A stretch of DNA of 64,000 nt, taken from the NCBI RefSeq assembly GCF_017751145.1, contig NZ_CP046640.1:372001-436000 (forward strand), written 5' to 3'. Origin of the DNA: Iocasia fonsfrigidae. GTDB taxonomy: Bacteria > Bacillota > Halanaerobiia > Halanaerobiales > DTU029. Position numbers and translations under genes: made by a program. The notes beneath the pieces are model-generated. The model did no database searches. It saw only the letters and a list, made by a program, of their open reading frames with translations, and was not told the origin of the DNA. Positions 32,891 to 42,889 of the stretch are shown here, piece by piece. The stretch's first letter is position 1, and every line of letters starts with the position of its first letter.

Positions 32891-33313
32891 ATGAGTAGGA
32901 AGATTGAATTAACTATTAAGAGTTGTCAGAAATACCCAGATGATGGCAGAGTAGAGGAGATTAATAGTTCGACAGAGGGGTTAATTTATCGCAAAAACAG
33001 GTTACATTATCTGGTATATAATGATTATTCAGCAGGTTTATCAGGGGTCAGGACGACTATAAAGATTGACCAGGCCTGTGAAAGGGTCCTTATTATTAGG
33101 GCTAAGCCCTATGAGTATCAGCAAACATTTGTCAATGGAAAGAAAGAAAAAGGTAGTTATCAAACAAATTATGGTAGGATTAAGACAGCTGTTTTAACTG
33201 AAGAATTAAAGATAGATCTCAGGGATAAAAAAGGTAGTATTTTAATAGACTATAAATTGTATTTCAATGGACAATATACCAGTAGAAACAATTTATTAAT
33301 TAACTGGGTTTAA
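32891..33313 (+). CDS. DUF1934 (YwiB-like) beta-barrel protein
   Basis: About 140 residues after choosing ATG 32891 (ACAGGGG is upstream; the GTG at 32843 lies inside a repeated noncoding motif). A strand-rich protein with STEGLIYRKNRLHYLVYNDY, RVLIIRAKPYEYQQTFVNGKK and TNYGRIKTAVLTEELKIDL, the pattern of the DUF1934/YwiB calycin-like family. In Bacillus, ywiB lies near argS and close to rpoE and pyrG; here the next gene is pyrG, 50 nt away, so the context matches. No established function to my knowledge. Confidence 0.75.
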   Translation: MSRKIELTIKSCQKYPDDGRVEEINSSTEGLIYRKNRLHYLVYNDYSAGLSGVRTTIKIDQACERVLIIRAKPYEYQQTFVNGKKEKGSYQTNYGRIKTAVLTEELKIDLRDKKGSILIDYKLYFNGQYTSRNNLLINWV

Positions 33314-33330
33314 TTTCACTTAAAATCTAG

Positions 33331-34977
<1,647 letters not shown>

Positions 34978-35026
34978 AGTCATCTCAAGGCAGTAAAAAA
35001 ATAAAAATATTATTTTATGGCAAATA

Positions 35027-35055
35027 TTGTATATCGATTCCAGATATGATATAAT
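35027..35055 (+). promoter_or_regulatory. Extended -10 promoter for the Spo0E-like/HAD pair
   Basis: TTGTAT (35027-35032), 17-nt spacer, TATAAT (35050-35055) with TGA extension; 33 nt before ATG 35088. Confidence 0.65.
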
Positions 35056-35087
35056 TTACAGGAACTTTTTAGTGAGGTTGGTGAAAA

Positions 35088-35261
35088 ATGATGATAACAA
35101 GGGTTTCTGGAGGAAAATTATATCATGAAATGGAATTGCTGAGGGAAAGTTTGGTGGAGAAGTATGAAGAGACAAGAAATTTCAGGGATAAAGATGTCTA
35201 CAATTTGAGCGAAGAGATGGACAGCTATATTATCCAGTATATGAGAGATATTAAGAGGTGA
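35088..35261 (+). CDS. Spo0E-like small protein (possible aspartyl-phosphate phosphatase)
   Basis: 57-residue protein not obvious in ORF surveys because of its size. Two predicted helices: GGKLYHEMELLRESLVEKYE and DVYNLSEEMDSYIIQYMRD. The second carries the Spo0E family signature S-x-x-[LM]-D-x-x-I (SEEMDSYI), used to dephosphorylate Spo0A~P in sporulating Firmicutes. A promoter lies just upstream, GAGGTTGGTGAAAA provides a ribosome site, and the HAD gene starts 5 nt after its stop. If Spo0A exists in this organism it would be the target; that is inference. Confidence 0.75.
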   Translation: MMITRVSGGKLYHEMELLRESLVEKYEETRNFRDKDVYNLSEEMDSYIIQYMRDIKR

Positions 35262-35265
35262 TTAT

Positions 35266-35973
35266 TTGGAAAGGGATGTAGTTTTTTTTGACCTTGATGG
35301 GACACTTTTGCCGATAGATATTGATGATTTTTTAAGGAAATATTTTAAGGCTTTAACCAGGGAGTTTTCAGATACTTTTGATCCTGATTACTTTATTAAG
35401 TCATTACTCAAGGCTACCAATGCTATGATTGAAAACAATGGGGAAAGATTAAATATTGATGTCTTTATTGATTCTTTTCTGAATTTAATGGGTGTTGATA
35501 ATCAAAGTGATATGATGAACAGGTTTGATAAATTTTATCAGGAGAAGTTTCCCCGCTTAGGGGCAGACATAAGGGCAGGTAAGGTGCCAGCTAATTTAAT
35601 TAAACACTTAAAAGAGTCAGGGTATCAATTGGTACTGGCCACAAATCCAGTCTTTCCATTACAGGCCATCAAGGAAAGAATGAACTGGGCTAATGTTGAC
35701 CCAGGAGATTTTGCATATATAAGCTGTTATGAAAACATGCATTACTGCAAACCCAATCCGGGATTTTATCAGGAAATTTTACAGAAAATTGATGTTGAGC
35801 CTGAAAGGGCAATGATGATAGGAAATGATGTCCAGGAAGATATGATAGCGGCTACCCTGGGAATGGAGACATATCTATTGACTGATTTTTTAATTGACAG
35901 AAGGACAGATAATTCCAGGATAGACTGGAAAGGGACTATGGAGGAACTTTTTGCTTATTTAACAAATAAATAA
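35266..35973 (+). CDS. HAD-superfamily phosphatase
   Basis: 235-residue hydrolase with a C1-type cap. Motif I VVFFDLDGTLLP (nucleophile Asp and acid-base Asp), motif II LVLATNPVFP, motif III Lys in CKPNPGFY, and motif IV MIGNDVQEDMIAA. A small-molecule phosphatase is likely; the substrate is unknown. TTG 35266 has GAGGTGAT 7 nt before it, overlapping the end of the Spo0E-like gene, so the two are translationally linked. It ends 15 nt before a hairpin that also carries the next gene's ribosome site. Confidence 0.87.
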   Translation: MERDVVFFDLDGTLLPIDIDDFLRKYFKALTREFSDTFDPDYFIKSLLKATNAMIENNGERLNIDVFIDSFLNLMGVDNQSDMMNRFDKFYQEKFPRLGADIRAGKVPANLIKHLKESGYQLVLATNPVFPLQAIKERMNWANVDPGDFAYISCYENMHYCKPNPGFYQEILQKIDVEPERAMMIGNDVQEDMIAATLGMETYLLTDFLIDRRTDNSRIDWKGTMEELFAYLTNK

Positions 35974-35988
35974 TTTCAGCTTGTATAA

Positions 35989-36036
35989 AACCCCTTAGCT
36001 CAGGTAATAATGGTAATGAACTAAGGGGGGTTTTTT
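35989..36036 (+). terminator. Terminator overlapping the ribosome site of the next gene
   Basis: Stem CCCCTTAG (35991-35998) with CTAAGGGG (36021-36028), loop of 22 nt, then GGTTTTTT. The 3' arm AAGGGGGG (36023-36030) is also the only Shine-Dalgarno for ATG 36037, six T residues away. Hairpin formation would both end transcription and hide the ribosome site. Confidence 0.75.
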
Positions 36037-36540
36037 ATGTTTAAGAAAACTATTCTTTTAATTTTTATTTTCTTCTTTATAACAGGCCTATTTACTAGCA
36101 GATTAGAGGCCGTTCAGGAGACTCCAGGATATATAAAAGCTGTTGATCTAGCAAAAAATGCTGTTTTGATAAATGATAGTTGGTACCATTTATCAGACAG
36201 TTCAGAGGTATTCAGGAATGGCCAGGAGAGCAGTTTGCAGGCTGCTTTACCTATTGAGGGTAGTTTTTTCCAGTGGGGCAAAGTAGAACTAAATAACAGG
36301 GGGAAGGTTGCAAAATTACAGGTTTATTATCAGGTTTATGAGGGTAAAATTACTGAGCTTTCTCTTTCAGACAGGATAATTAGACTTTCAATATTTAAGG
36401 GTGATGGATTGGCCCCTGAAAGTGAATATTTCTACTGGAGTAATGATATAATTAATAAAGAGATGGATTTACTGAAAAAAGGGGAGCACCTTGTATTAAT
36501 TGCCGCCCAAAATATTGTTATTCATTTCCCGTCTCTGTAA
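36037..36540 (+). CDS. Secreted protein of unknown function
   Basis: 167 residues with a clear signal peptide (FKKTILLIFIFFFITGLF, cleavage near LEAVQ). The mature part is strand-rich: GYIKAVDLAKNAVLINDSWYHLS, then GSFFQWGKVELNNRGKVAKLQV, then YEGKITELSLSDRIIRLSI. This could form a small beta-barrel or OB-like domain. I do not recognise the family. It is probably periplasmic in this diderm cell. Its ribosome site is embedded in a terminator hairpin. The next gene is 96 nt away. Confidence 0.7.
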   Translation: MFKKTILLIFIFFFITGLFTSRLEAVQETPGYIKAVDLAKNAVLINDSWYHLSDSSEVFRNGQESSLQAALPIEGSFFQWGKVELNNRGKVAKLQVYYQVYEGKITELSLSDRIIRLSIFKGDGLAPESEYFYWSNDIINKEMDLLKKGEHLVLIAAQNIVIHFPSL

Positions 36541-36594
36541 AATATTTATGTTTTAAAAAAGGATTTTTCATTATTATGGAGAATATTATGGTTG

Positions 36595-36639
36595 AGGAGG
36601 TGAATACCTGATTAGGTCTTAATCAGGTAACTAGTCATG
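36595..36639 (+). promoter_or_regulatory. Shine-Dalgarno - hairpin - start codon arrangement
   Basis: AGGAGGTG (36595-36602) is a near-perfect Shine-Dalgarno, but no usable start codon in frame follows it at normal distance. A perfect 10-bp stem TACCTGATTA (36605-36614)/TAATCAGGTA (36620-36629) with a 5-nt loop lies between it and ATG 36637. Folding the hairpin would reduce the effective spacing to 9 nt. Confidence 0.65.
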
Positions 36640-37281
36640 GTTGTTGAGATATCCACTGCGTTTGCTATGCGCTGTCCGGCCTGTGGGCGGTTAGAAGTAC
36701 ATCAACTAAATATATTCCAGTTATCTGGAGAAAAGGAGCTTGACTTTTATTGTGAATGTGGGAAACATAAGGCTGCCGTTAAAAGAAAGGGTTCCAGGTA
36801 TATCTCTATAAAGTATTACTGTATTATCTGTGACCTGGAGCATACTAAAGTTATGCCGTCCAATATTTTCTGGTCAAAGAGACACCTTAATTCTCTAGTA
36901 TGCCTGGATACTGACCTCAATCTTGGTTATTTTGGTTCATACCGTTTAATCAGAGAGGAGCTGGACCGTCAACAGGAGGAACTTAACTCTATGGCTAATG
37001 AACTGGGGTTTGATGAATTTGCCGATCCGGAAATAATGCTGGAGATACTTGATTATCTTCACGATATAGCAGCTACTGGGGGTCTTTATTGTGAATGCGG
37101 GAGTCATGATATAAATATTGAACTGTTTTCTAATAAACTGGAACTCTGCTGTTCAAATTGCAATTCAGCAAAACAGATATCTGCCTCCAGCAAGGAAGAC
37201 CTGACAAGGCTTAAAACCCTTGATGAGGTTGTTATTAAATTAGCTGCCGGTAAATCAAAAAATTCAAAGACCCATAGATAA
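36637..37281 (+). CDS. Protein with several CxxC zinc-ribbon-like motifs, function unknown
   Basis: 214 residues. N-terminal MRCPACGRLEVHQL, CECGKHK and YYCIICDLEH give three Cys pairs arranged like two zinc ribbons. A helical middle section (about 105-150, EELDRQQEELNSMANELGF) follows, then a further CECGSH and CCSNCNS pair. No recognised enzymatic motif. It precedes fructose-bisphosphate aldolase by 33 nt, and similar genes occur there in related Firmicutes as far as I recall. The ATG is reached through a hairpin after a distant ribosome site. A nucleic-acid or metal-binding role is only a guess. Confidence 0.7.
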   Translation: MVVEISTAFAMRCPACGRLEVHQLNIFQLSGEKELDFYCECGKHKAAVKRKGSRYISIKYYCIICDLEHTKVMPSNIFWSKRHLNSLVCLDTDLNLGYFGSYRLIREELDRQQEELNSMANELGFDEFADPEIMLEILDYLHDIAATGGLYCECGSHDINIELFSNKLELCCSNCNSAKQISASSKEDLTRLKTLDEVVIKLAAGKSKNSKTHR

Positions 37282-37314
37282 ATTATATAAAATTATAAGG
37301 GGGTATACATAAAG

Positions 37315-38169
37315 ATGAACTTAGTTCCAATGGCTGAAATTTTAAATAAGGCACACAAGGAAAACTATGCTGTAGGTGGTTTTAATATTAATAACATGGA
37401 GTTTCTCCAGGGGATAATCTGGGCTGCTGAGGAAATGGATTCACCACTTATTTTACAGACAAGTGAAGGGGCAGCTAAATATATCGGTATGGATTATGTT
37501 ATTGGTATGGTTGATGCGGCTACTAAAAACACCCATATACCTGTGGCACTACACCTTGATCACGGTGGGAGCTTTGAATTCTGTATGAAATGTATCCGAA
37601 ATGGTTATTCTTCTGTAATGTTTGATGGTTCCCATTATCAACTGGAAGAAAACATTAAACTTACTAAAGAAGTGGTTAAAGCTGCACATGCAGTTGGTGT
37701 TAGTGTTGAAGCAGAACTGGGTAAATTAGGTGGCACAGAAGACAATGTATCAGTTGAGGCTAAAGACGCTACGTTTACTGACCCAGAAGAAGCTGTGAGA
37801 TTTGTTGAAGAAACAGGGGTGGATGCCCTGGCTATTGCGATTGGTACTGCCCATGGTGTTTATAGTGGTGATCCAGAACTTGATTTTGAAAGGTTAAAGA
37901 CTATCAAGGGAAAAATTGACATGCCGGTAGTATTACACGGTGCCTCTGGTGTACCAGAAGCAGATGTCAAAAAAGCTGTTTCCCTGGGTATTAATAAAGT
38001 TAATGTAAATACAGATTTCCAACAGGCCTTTACAGGTAAGATTAGAGAGATATTTGTTGAGGATTCAGGGGTTTATGACCCACGGAAATACTGTGGACCG
38101 GGGAGAGAAGCCATTAAAGATAAAGTTATCGAAAAGATAACCTTCCTGGGAAGTAACGGTAAAGCCTAG
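37315..38169 (+). CDS. fba: Class II fructose-1,6-bisphosphate aldolase
   Basis: 284 residues. Zinc-dependent aldolase of glycolysis and gluconeogenesis. AVGGFNINNMEFLQGI, LQTSEGAAKYIG, then zinc-site histidines in VALHLDHGGSFE, VEAELGKLGG, AIGTAHGVYSG and VLHGASGVPE, and the Gly-rich phosphate loop through NKVNVNTDFQ. AAGGGGG lies before the ATG. A good terminator follows. Confidence 0.96.
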   Translation: MNLVPMAEILNKAHKENYAVGGFNINNMEFLQGIIWAAEEMDSPLILQTSEGAAKYIGMDYVIGMVDAATKNTHIPVALHLDHGGSFEFCMKCIRNGYSSVMFDGSHYQLEENIKLTKEVVKAAHAVGVSVEAELGKLGGTEDNVSVEAKDATFTDPEEAVRFVEETGVDALAIAIGTAHGVYSGDPELDFERLKTIKGKIDMPVVLHGASGVPEADVKKAVSLGINKVNVNTDFQQAFTGKIREIFVEDSGVYDPRKYCGPGREAIKDKVIEKITFLGSNGKA

Positions 38170-38187
38170 TTCATTATAGACAACAGG

Positions 38188-38215
38188 GACTCCTGTCTCC
38201 TGCAGGGGTCTTTTT
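38188..38215 (+). terminator. Terminator after fba
   Basis: Stem GACTCCTG (38188-38195) with CAGGGGTC (38203-38210), one G-U pair, loop of 7 nt, then TTTTTC. Confidence 0.85.
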
Positions 38216-38368
38216 CTTTTCTTTAAATATTCTCTTCGAAAAACTATCATAATTAAGCCAGTCTTCATAATATTATTCTGTCAAATCTTAATTTAAATTT
38301 CATTTATATAAATAACAAATTTTTACTTATTGGGATGATTTTATATCTCCCGGGAAGGTGGTTTTAAA

Positions 38369-39622
38369 TTGAATATTAGTGATTTAGAAAAACAAACAAT
38401 CCCAGAGCTGCATAAGCTTGCCCGCAAGCTAAACCTGAGTGATTATTCGAAAATGAGAAAAAAAGACTTGATCTTTGCCCTGTTAAAAAAAGAAACAGAA
38501 AAAGGGGGTAATATCTTTGCAGAAGGTGTTCTGGAGGTAGTAAATGGTGAAGGATACGGTTTCCTTCGTCCTTCAAAATATATCCCCTCTGGTGATGATA
38601 TTTATATTTCAGCCTCACAGATACGTCGCTTTGATCTAAGGACAGGTGATGTTGTATCTGGTCAGGTTAGAGAGCCTAAAGACAATGAACGGTATTTTGC
38701 TTTGCTACGCATAGAGGCAGTTAATTTTCAGGACCCGGAAAAGGCTAAAGACAGGGCCTATTTTGAAGACCTGACACCATTATATCCTCAGGAAAGGCTG
38801 TACCTGGAAAATGACCCTGGTGAAGTATCCAGTCGTTTAATCGATCTGGTCTCACCTGTAGGGAAAGGACAGAGGGGATTAATAGTATCTCCCCCTAAAG
38901 CTGGTAAGACCGTTCTTTTACAGAAGATAGCTAATAGTATTGCAGCAAATCACCCTGATGTGAAACTTATGATCTTATTGATCGATGAGCGGCCAGAAGA
39001 AGTAACAGATATGAAGAGGTCAGTTGATGCTGAGGTAATCAGTTCTACTTTTGATGAACCCCCGGAAAACCATCTTCAGGTAGCAAAACTATTACTGGAA
39101 AAAGCCAAAAGACTGGTCGAGCACAAATATGATGTAGTCATCTTGTTGGATAGTATTACCCGTCTGGCCCGGGCCTCTAATGTAACTGTACCTCCGAGTG
39201 GTAGGACACTATCAGGGGGGCTTGACCCGACTGCTATGCATTTCCCTAAAAAATTCTATGGGGCTGCGCGTAATATCGAAGAAGGGGGGAGTCTAACAAT
39301 ACTGGCCACCTCACTAGTTGATACAGGCAGTAGGATGGATGATGTTATCTATGAAGAATTCAAGGGAACAGGTAATATGGAACTACACCTGGACAGGCAG
39401 CTGGCTGAACAAAGGATATTCCCGGCGATAGATATAAAGAAATCAGGAACCAGGAAAGAGGAACTCTTACTCTCAGAAGGTGAGTTAAAGACCATGTGGA
39501 ATTTCAGGAAAGGAATAAACAGGTCTGATTCGGCCGATGTTATGAACTCTATGCTTAAGCAACTAAATAATAATAAAGAAAATGAAGAACTATTAAAAAG
39601 CCTGGATAAGATATTTAAATAG
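38369..39622 (+). CDS. rho: Transcription termination factor Rho
   Basis: 417-residue hexameric RNA helicase. N-terminal Rho-N domain with [16 protein letters not shown], a cold-shock RNA-binding domain with [20 protein letters not shown], then the ATPase core: Walker [25 protein letters not shown], Walker [15 protein letters not shown] and [17 protein letters not shown] 38369 is preceded by GGGAAGGTGG. Length is typical. Confidence 0.98.
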   Translation: MNISDLEKQTIPELHKLARKLNLSDYSKMRKKDLIFALLKKETEKGGNIFAEGVLEVVNGEGYGFLRPSKYIPSGDDIYISASQIRRFDLRTGDVVSGQVREPKDNERYFALLRIEAVNFQDPEKAKDRAYFEDLTPLYPQERLYLENDPGEVSSRLIDLVSPVGKGQRGLIVSPPKAGKTVLLQKIANSIAANHPDVKLMILLIDERPEEVTDMKRSVDAEVISSTFDEPPENHLQVAKLLLEKAKRLVEHKYDVVILLDSITRLARASNVTVPPSGRTLSGGLDPTAMHFPKKFYGAARNIEEGGSLTILATSLVDTGSRMDDVIYEEFKGTGNMELHLDRQLAEQRIFPAIDIKKSGTRKEELLLSEGELKTMWNFRKGINRSDSADVMNSMLKQLNNNKENEELLKSLDKIFK

Positions 39623-39654
39623 AGTGGGATATGATAATAGGGGTGGCGAGTAAA

Positions 39655-41508
39655 ATGATTATAAAAAAGCAGTTATTAATAGAGAAAATAGTAATTATCA
39701 TGATGTTACTAATTATCTTATCACTCCCTGTATTAGCCAACTCTGAAAATTCCCTTACAGTAATTGAGGAGGCTGGTGAGACCTATCTTGTAGAAGATAT
39801 TAACCGCTTTAATAATCTGGAAAGACCAGTAGTTGCCCTGGCTCTTTCCGGTGGCGGTGCCAGGGCTTTGTTCAACATTGGGGTGATAAAGGCCTTAGTT
39901 GAGGAAGGGGTGCCAATTGATATTGTGGTGGGGACCAGTATGGGCTCTATTGTTGGTAGTCTATATGGTAGTGGTTTAGCAATAGAGCAGATTGAAGAGA
40001 TAGTTACCAGGACCCCGTTCTCCCGTTTGCTGGAAATTAATGTTGCTGATAGTCAATCACTTCTGAAGACTGCCAAAGTAAACCGTTTTATAGAAGACAT
40101 ATCTCCTTATAAACGCCTGGAGGAATACCCAGTACCTACTGCTCTGCTAAGCTATGACTTAACAGATGGCAGCAAGTATTTGACTACTACTGGTAGGATT
40201 TCTGAGGAAATTCAAAGTTCCTATGCTATCCCTTTTTATTTTCCAATCTATCAGAAAAATGGCAGGTTTTTAATAGATCCTGGTACTGTAGAGATCAGCC
40301 CTGCTAAAGCCGCTTCTGTTCTCGGGGGAGACCTGATAATCGCCACTATGTCCTCTGACCAAAAAACCCCTCCACAACTCTATGATACACCCCTTAAATC
40401 AACTAAGAGGTTTCTGGATTTGATACAGGATAAAAATGCTAAACGTATTCTAGAAAATTATGCAGATATAGTTATTGAAACTGATGTAAGTAAATATTCT
40501 TTTATGGACTTTAATAAAGCTGAAGAGTTGATTGAACTTGGTTACAGGAGTGCCCGGAAGAAAATGCCGCAGTTAAGAAGGCTTTTACAGGAGAGAGAAA
40601 TACTACTTGATGATTATCAACCGCGTCCTTTTATCAATGTTGAACAGGAGTTTGTCGATCTTAAATACGATAGAATTATTGTTGATTCCCGGGATATTAT
40701 ACCGGTCTTTCATTATGGTAAAGACCATTCCTTTTTTAATCAGGGTTTAATCAGGACCATCAGAGCTAAGGCCCAGTATGGGCTGGAATATACTAAAGGG
40801 CAGCTCCATTTAAATGGATTATACACAAATAATAAGACTGATGATATTGAAATTAAAGGGCGCTGGTGTAAATTGACAAACAGTACGGATTTTATTTTAA
40901 AATCTAGCTTTAGTTCTAATAGTGATCTACAAGATTATGAAATAGGGATTAAATATTACCAATATGCCTACACAATTGGCTTTGGCCGAGGTGAAATTGC
41001 AGAACAGGATTATCTTTATCTTGATAATAGTTATGAGCTTACTTTTGGTGAGAATTTGATAACTGGTGAGACTGATTTGCTTTTTCCCTTTGGTATTAAT
41101 CAGGCCAAGATTTTGACCAGCCAGCAGGCCAGCTACATGATAAGCAGCAAGTGGAGGATAAATTCTACATTTGTTTATAATAATAGCAAATTGATGGAAT
41201 CCCCTATTATTTACAGGGGCCAAAAACCTGATCCTTTTGTAGAAAAGCAATCTTCCCTTGAACTAGAGTACACATATCGATTTCTTGACTCAATAAAGAT
41301 AATGAGTGTATTTCAGTTAACAGACATAGGGACATATCTTTTTGCAGATTATCATAATCAGGAGAAAGACCATTTGGCCTATGGGATAGGAACTCGTTCT
41401 AAGTTTAATCTACTAGGTTTTAAACCAGTCGACTTGAATTTCTATTATGCCTATGACCAGGAAGAAGAAAACTATCATTTAGGTATGGCTTTTGATTATT
41501 TATTTTGA
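39655..41508 (+). CDS. Patatin phospholipase fused to an outer-membrane beta-barrel (PlpD-like, type Vd autotransporter)
   Basis: 617 residues. Signal peptide (IIMMLLIILSLPVLA). Patatin lipase domain (about 45-300): ALSGGGARALFNIGVIKALV supplies the oxyanion loop, VVGTSMGSIVG the GxSxG serine, and FLIDPGTVEISP the catalytic Asp. A linker of about 80 residues may be a POTRA-like domain. The remaining 250 residues alternate polar and hydrophobic residues in beta-strand pattern and end in FDYLF, with a terminal aromatic residue as in outer-membrane proteins. This layout matches PlpD-type self-secreting lipases. ATG 39655 is chosen since AGGGGTGG is 9 nt upstream. It needs BamA and an outer membrane. 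Confidence 0.82.
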   Translation: MIIKKQLLIEKIVIIMMLLIILSLPVLANSENSLTVIEEAGETYLVEDINRFNNLERPVVALALSGGGARALFNIGVIKALVEEGVPIDIVVGTSMGSIVGSLYGSGLAIEQIEEIVTRTPFSRLLEINVADSQSLLKTAKVNRFIEDISPYKRLEEYPVPTALLSYDLTDGSKYLTTTGRISEEIQSSYAIPFYFPIYQKNGRFLIDPGTVEISPAKAASVLGGDLIIATMSSDQKTPPQLYDTPLKSTKRFLDLIQDKNAKRILENYADIVIETDVSKYSFMDFNKAEELIELGYRSARKKMPQLRRLLQEREILLDDYQPRPFINVEQEFVDLKYDRIIVDSRDIIPVFHYGKDHSFFNQGLIRTIRAKAQYGLEYTKGQLHLNGLYTNNKTDDIEIKGRWCKLTNSTDFILKSSFSSNSDLQDYEIGIKYYQYAYTIGFGRGEIAEQDYLYLDNSYELTFGENLITGETDLLFPFGINQAKILTSQQASYMISSKWRINSTFVYNNSKLMESPIIYRGQKPDPFVEKQSSLELEYTYRFLDSIKIMSVFQLTDIGTYLFADYHNQEKDHLAYGIGTRSKFNLLGFKPVDLNFYYAYDQEEENYHLGMAFDYLF

Positions 41509-41549
41509 CTAATTGAGAGAAAAGATTAATATTATTATAGAGCTAGCCC

Positions 41550-41581
41550 CTTTATATTTAGATGCGGATTTAAATATAAAG
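41550..41581 (+). other. AT-rich inverted repeat downstream of the patatin gene
   Basis: CTTTATATTTA (41550-41560) and TAAATATAAAG (41571-41581) form a perfect 11-bp stem, followed by AGTCTTTTG. It may act as a weak terminator or mark an island boundary. In the gap 41509-41799 I otherwise see only the operator-like palindrome at 41598. Confidence 0.5.
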
Positions 41582-41597
41582 AGTCTTTTGATTAATT

Positions 41598-41613
41598 ATG
41601 AAATTATAATTTC
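41598..41613. promoter_or_regulatory. Perfect 16-bp palindrome, candidate IclR-family operator
   Basis: TGAAATTATAATTTCA reads the same on both strands and resembles IclR/KdgR-type boxes (TGAAAT...ATTTCA). A degenerate copy, TTGAAATTATATTTTA, lies at about 41721-41736, before the IclR gene. TTGACT (41646) with TTAATC (41668) between the two could be the promoter. Confidence 0.5.
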
Positions 41614-41799
41614 AATATAATATATAAAAAAACAAAAATTAAAACTTGACTTTTAATAATTCCTGTGTTAATCTATATTTAAAGTTAAATTTAGGTGGTT
41701 ATTTTAAGGAATCGTTTTATATTGAAATTATATTTTAATAAATCTACTTATAAGAAATGTAAACTGATACTATTTTTTAAAAAAGGTGTGTGATTAATA

Positions 41800-42582
41800 A
41801 TGGCAAATGAAGATTACATTAACCAGGCTGTAGTAAATGCTTTTAAAATACTTGAACTATTCAATGAAAACAATATTCAGTATACCTCACAGGAAATAAC
41901 TGACTTATTAGATATTAGCTCCAGTTCTGGATGGCGCCTGGTTCAAACATTAGAGCATATTGGTTATCTGAGAAAAGATGAAGATGATAAATACTTCCTA
42001 GGTTTTAAAGGTCTGAATTTTGCCAAAATAATTCTTAATTCTCTAGACGTGAGAAGAGTTGCTTTACCACATTTAAGGGAGCTGGCTGAGGATTTAAAAC
42101 TTAATGTAAGTCTTGGAATATTAGGGAAAAGTGAGGCCATCTATATTGTTCGAATTCCCAGTCCGGAAATCCCTGATACCAATTTTCATGTTGGACGGCG
42201 GGTACCACTTCATTGTACAGGATTAGGTAAGGTACTATTAGCCTATCAGAAAGAAGAAGTTAAAAATTCAATCATTGAAAATATAGAGATAAAAAAACTA
42301 ACCCAAAATACTATTGCCACTAAAGATGAATTAAAAAGCAACTTAGAAGAAGTTCGAAAGAATGGTTATGCTTTTGATGAAGAAGAATTCATGGAAAACA
42401 CGAGTTGTCTGGCAATGCCTATCTGGAATAATTCAGGAGAGATAGAAGCAAGTATTAGTGTTTCCAATAGGAAGTTATTCAGGAAACAGAAAATGAATTT
42501 AGAGGAGAATTTAGAGCGGTTGTCTCAGACAGCTAATAAGATTTCGCATAGTTTGGGGTATAGCTTATATAATCCAGTTTAG
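41800..42582 (+). CDS. IclR-family transcription regulator
   Basis: 260 residues. N-terminal winged helix (about 8-70): NAFKILELFNENNIQYTSQE, DLLDISSSSGWRLVQTLEHIGYL. C-terminal IclR effector domain (about 85-250): VRRVALPHLRELAEDLKLNVSLGI, VGRRVPLHCTGLGKVLLAY and GYAFDEEEFMENTSCLAMPIWN. It stands at the head of the TRAP transporter/glucarate operon and most likely controls it, with a sugar acid or a pathway keto-acid as ligand. Palindromes resembling IclR operators lie upstream. AAGGTGTGTG precedes the ATG. Confidence 0.92.
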   Translation: MANEDYINQAVVNAFKILELFNENNIQYTSQEITDLLDISSSSGWRLVQTLEHIGYLRKDEDDKYFLGFKGLNFAKIILNSLDVRRVALPHLRELAEDLKLNVSLGILGKSEAIYIVRIPSPEIPDTNFHVGRRVPLHCTGLGKVLLAYQKEEVKNSIIENIEIKKLTQNTIATKDELKSNLEEVRKNGYAFDEEEFMENTSCLAMPIWNNSGEIEASISVSNRKLFRKQKMNLEENLERLSQTANKISHSLGYSLYNPV

Positions 42583-42889
42583 ATATTGTAGTATTTAACT
42601 TGAATAAGTTGCTTGGCAATTACATTAAACATAATATTAATCTTAAATAACTATATTGGAAAGGTTAAATATGATTTTCAAAATATTATAGACTAGTATT
42701 TCTCAATGTAAATTAACTAACTCTTCGAACAAATACTTACAAAAGGTATATATTACTAATATTATTTATTCATAAAAAACTGCAGGATTTTCAAATAAAT
42801 TATACTTAATATAGGAGGTGATTAATTTAATAAAAAAAAGTATTTTGTTTTTGAAGTGGTTTTCAAAAAATGAAGGGGGATTTAATTAA
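42583..42889 (+). other. 307-nt intergenic region before dctP, with a possible leader ORF
   Basis: AT-rich and without an annotated-size gene. Near the end a strong Shine-Dalgarno GGAGGTG (42814-42820) precedes an open frame (AAA AAA AGT ATT ...) of about 19 codons from ATA 42830 to TAA 42887, which abuts the dctP ATG. No ATG, GTG or TTG lies at proper spacing. Within it, TTTTTGAA and TTCAAAAA form an 8-bp stem. It could be a leader, or decayed sequence. Confidence 0.35.
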
